The position numbers and the translations under genes were made by a program. 64,000 nt of DNA from UBA2965 sp036526135 (GTDB taxonomy: Bacteria; Pseudomonadota; Gammaproteobacteria; Pseudomonadales; Azotimanducaceae): NCBI GenBank assembly GCA_036526135.1, contig DATCZA010000008.1, positions 1 to 64,000 of the forward strand, in the 5' to 3' direction. How positions within the stretch are numbered: position 1 is the first letter of the stretch; every line of letters begins with the position of its first letter. This document shows, piece after piece, positions 61,879 to 64,000 of this stretch. Under the pieces are notes generated by a model. The model was not told where the DNA came from. It searched no databases and worked only from the letters and a program-made list of their open reading frames with translations.

Positions 61879-62367
61879 CTAGACCTGCCCCAGCACCCGG
61901 TAAATGATGTCGGCCGGAAACCCCTTGCGGGACAGAAAACGCGCCTGCACATTCCAGACGCCGTGCTCTGTGGGCTCGCTTTCCGGAAACCGTTTGGCCC
62001 GAACCGCAGTGGCGAGTTCGACCCAGCGTTCCGCCGGGAAGGTCAGCTCCTCGTCAATCACGTCATCGCCGATGCCGCGTTGATATAGATCCCGACGAAT
62101 TCGGACGGGCCCATACCCCTTGCTGAGACGACTGCGAACAAACACCTCCGCGAAGCGCCGGTCGGATTGCAGCCCCTGGTCCTGCAGCGCAGCGACGGCG
62201 TCTCCGGCCAACGCCTCGGAAAATCCTTTGACGCGAAGCTTGCGTCGAAGCTCGGCCGCCGAATGCTCCCGGGTGGCGAGCAGCTTGAGGCCTCGGGCAA
62301 ACGCCATCTGGAACTGCTCATCGCCCGCGCTGTCCGGCTCCTGAACCGCCTTGTGCTCAATCAACAT
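61879..62367 (-). CDS. recX: RecX regulatory protein
   Basis: The 162-residue helical protein matches RecX: LKLLATREHSAAELRRKLRVKGF at the N terminus, then DDVIDEEL. It caps RecA filaments and limits recombination. It follows recA by 32 bp as usual. Confidence 0.95.
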   Translation of the reverse strand: MLIEHKAVQEPDSAGDEQFQMAFARGLKLLATREHSAAELRRKLRVKGFSEALAGDAVAALQDQGLQSDRRFAEVFVRSRLSKGYGPVRIRRDLYQRGIGDDVIDEELTFPAERWVELATAVRAKRFPESEPTEHGVWNVQARFLSRKGFPADIIYRVLGQV

Positions 62368-62399
62368 GCGACCACCGCGCTCCCCGGGGCCTGATTCGT

Positions 62400-63488
62400 C
62401 TACAGCGTTTCCTGGGCCGGCTCGGGAATGACGAGATCCTCGGAACGCTCTCTAACGGGCAGGAGCTGCTCGCGAATCTGGGCTTCGATCTCGGCCGCGA
62501 TTTCAGGATTGGACTCGAGGTAGTCGCAGGCGTTCTTCCGTCCCTGCCCGATCCGATCGGACTTGTAGGCATACCAGGCACCCGATTTCTCGACGATGCC
62601 CTGCTGCACACCCAACTCCAGGACCTCACCGAGGTGATTGATGCCCTCCCCGTAAAGGATCTGGAACTCGACCTGCCTGAAGGGCGGAGCCACCTTGTTT
62701 TTGACCACTTTGACCCGAGTCTCGTTGCCGACCACCTCTTCGCCTTCCTTCACGGCGCCGATCCGGCGGATGTCCAGCCGCACCGACGAGTAAAATTTCA
62801 GCGCGTTCCCGCCGGTGGTGGTTTCCGGAGAACCGAACATGACCCCGATCTTCATACGAATCTGATTGATGAAGATGACCAGGGTGTTCGACTGCTTGAT
62901 GTTGCCCGTCATCTTTCGAAGCGCCTGGCTCATCAGACGAGCCTGCAGGCCGACGTGGGCATCCCCCATTTCCCCTTCGATCTCCGCCTTGGGGGTCAGT
63001 GCCGCCACGGAGTCGATGACCACCACGTCCACGGCTCCGGAACGGACGATCATGTCGCAGATTTCCAGAGCCTGCTCGCCGGTATCCGGCTGGGATACCA
63101 GCAGATTGTCCGTATCGACACCGAGCGCATCGGCGTAGATGGGGTCGAGGGCGTGCTCCGCGTCGATGAAAGCGCAGGTGCCGCCGGCCTTTTGAGCCTC
63201 GGCAATGACCTGGAGGGTGAGCGTCGTCTTACCTGACGACTCCGGACCGTAGATCTCGACCACCCGGCCCCTTGGCAGACCGCCGATACCCAGAGCAATG
63301 TCTAGCCCCAGCGAGCCCGTTGGGATCGCCGGTATGGCGACCAGCTCCCGATCTCCAAGCCGCATCATCGAGCCTTTGCCGAACTGGCGCTCGATCTGCG
63401 CCAGCGCCGCGGACAGCGCCCGGGATCTCTGCGGATCCTGCTGGGAATCCGCCTGCGAATCTTTGCGGTTGGACTGCTCGTTGGCCAT
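62400..63488 (-). CDS. recA: RecA recombinase
   Basis: The 362-residue protein has Walker A GPESSGKTTL, the L1/L2 region, and the canonical N-terminal QIERQFGKGSMMRLG. It drives homologous recombination and SOS induction. The start has AGGAGAG upstream. A LexA box overlaps its -10. Confidence 0.98.
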   Translation of the reverse strand: MANEQSNRKDSQADSQQDPQRSRALSAALAQIERQFGKGSMMRLGDRELVAIPAIPTGSLGLDIALGIGGLPRGRVVEIYGPESSGKTTLTLQVIAEAQKAGGTCAFIDAEHALDPIYADALGVDTDNLLVSQPDTGEQALEICDMIVRSGAVDVVVIDSVAALTPKAEIEGEMGDAHVGLQARLMSQALRKMTGNIKQSNTLVIFINQIRMKIGVMFGSPETTTGGNALKFYSSVRLDIRRIGAVKEGEEVVGNETRVKVVKNKVAPPFRQVEFQILYGEGINHLGEVLELGVQQGIVEKSGAWYAYKSDRIGQGRKNACDYLESNPEIAAEIEAQIREQLLPVRERSEDLVIPEPAQETL

Positions 63489-63516
63489 GAATCTCTCCTG
63501 CGGGGTTAACGGACGG

Positions 63517-63536
63517 TACTGTATATATAATCAGTA
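63517..63536 (-). promoter_or_regulatory. LexA (SOS) box of recA
   Basis: The site fits CTG-N10-CAG with flanking TA, TACTGATTATATATACAGTA on the minus strand, close to the gammaproteobacterial consensus. It covers the -10 of the recA promoter, so bound LexA would block transcription. Confidence 0.9.
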
Positions 63537-63546
63537 TTGATGGCAA
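63518..63546 (-). promoter_or_regulatory. recA sigma-70 promoter
   Basis: -35 TTGCCA (plus 63541-63546) and -10 TACAGT (plus 63518-63523) are separated by 17 bp on the minus strand. The -10 overlaps the LexA box. The leader to the recA ATG is about 22-25 nt. Confidence 0.75.
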
Positions 63547-63621
63547 CCGCTCGAAGGGCCCTTCTATACGTTCTCGCACATGCCCTTGAGACATCTCGGA
63601 GCCACAGAGAATAATAGGTTC

Positions 63622-64000
63622 ATGAACACGGGATCCAAGACCAACCACACGCCGATGATGCAGCAGTACCTGAGCATCAAGGCCCGGCATCCGGACGACC
63701 TGCTGTTCTACCGCATGGGCGATTTCTACGAGCTTTTCTACGAGGATGCCGAGCGCGCAGCCGAGCTGCTGGACATCACGCTCACTGCCCGTGGCCAGTC
63801 GGCGGGCAAGCCGATACCCATGTGTGGCGTGCCCTACCACGCGGCTGACGGGTACCTCGCCCGGTTGGTGCGCCAGGGCGTGCGGGTGGCCATCTGCGAG
63901 CAGATCGGCGACCCGGCCACCAGCAAGGGACCGGTGGCCAGAGAGGTCCAGAGAATAGTCACCCCCGGCACCCTCACCGAGGAGGCTCTCCAGGACGCCC
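63622..64000 (+). CDS. mutS: DNA mismatch repair protein MutS, N-terminal part (runs off the right edge)
   Basis: The ATG at 63622 gives 126 residues to the edge. The mismatch-recognition domain is visible: FYRMGDFYELF holds the Phe-x-Glu mismatch contact region, and GVPYHAADGYLARLV follows. It is divergent from recA with about 133 bp between starts. Confidence 0.96.
   Translation, partial: MNTGSKTNHTPMMQQYLSIKARHPDDLLFYRMGDFYELFYEDAERAAELLDITLTARGQSAGKPIPMCGVPYHAADGYLARLVRQGVRVAICEQIGDPATSKGPVAREVQRIVTPGTLTEEALQDA

Overview
The window is a GC-rich, gene-dense chromosomal segment of a Gram-negative bacterium, most likely a gammaproteobacterium. It carries lpxC, mlaA, a WaaG-like LPS glucosyltransferase and an RNase D/YcgL/YcgN block. 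The right end has the gammaproteobacterial order mutS / recA-recX-alaS-lysC-csrA-tRNA-Ser. I cannot place it to genus. I found no insertion sequence, integrase, phage gene or CRISPR array. Most genes sit in short operons with 4-nt start/stop overlaps.

Layout. 1-2.6 kb: an incomplete surface-fibre locus (two small DUF4402-type secreted proteins, then the N-terminal 307 residues of an usher-like protein that leaves the window). 2.6-9.3 kb: a CPA2 cation/proton antiporter, two methyltransferases, a glycosyltransferase, a DUF900 hydrolase, a MORN-type protein and a PilZ protein. 9.4-11.6 kb: a P450 coupled to an alpha/beta hydrolase. 11.6-17.4 kb: tRNA-Ala(GGC), an APC permease, gltX, lpxC away from any division cluster, dusA and a TerB-like gene. 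17.4-19.0 kb: an HsbR/HsbA-like partner-switch pair whose receiver domain looks degenerate. 19.1-21.8 kb: a compact hvfA-hvfB-hvfC operon for a Cys-rich EGKCG-repeat peptide modified by a DUF692 (MNIO) enzyme, translationally coupled to an mlaA-like gene. This is the most interesting locus. 21.9-27.9 kb: hrpA, then a CoxE-type VWA protein and its MoxR ATPase.

28.1-32.7 kb: the housekeeping string dnaX-ybaB-recR-rnd-ycgL-ycgN plus a small membrane protein. 32.8-36.7 kb: a GDPD gene and the psp envelope-stress locus (pspF divergent from pspA-pspB-pspC and a second PspB-like gene) with a sigma-54 promoter in between. 36.7-38.5 kb: photolyase and a flavin split-barrel protein. 38.6 kb: a 4 x 14-bp tandem repeat. 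39.1-41.8 kb: an ABC-2 exporter. 41.9-44.5 kb: a GT2-GtrA fusion and a GT39-type transferase, as in lipid-linked sugar transfer. 44.5-49.6 kb: carotenoid genes crtE-crtZ converging on crtY-crtI-crtB, enough for beta-carotene and zeaxanthin. 49.7-54.7 kb: a second hydroxylase of the sterol-desaturase superfamily, an AmpG-like MFS protein, a GT39-like membrane protein and a WaaG-like transferase. 54.8-57.4 kb: a luciferase-like monooxygenase and a Rieske oxygenase alpha subunit, convergent. 57.5-64 kb: tRNA-Ser(GCT), csrA, lysC, alaS, recX, recA with a LexA-boxed promoter, and the start of mutS.

Together the genes suggest a free-living, pigmented, light- and envelope-stress-exposed aerobe with oxygenase-based catabolism.
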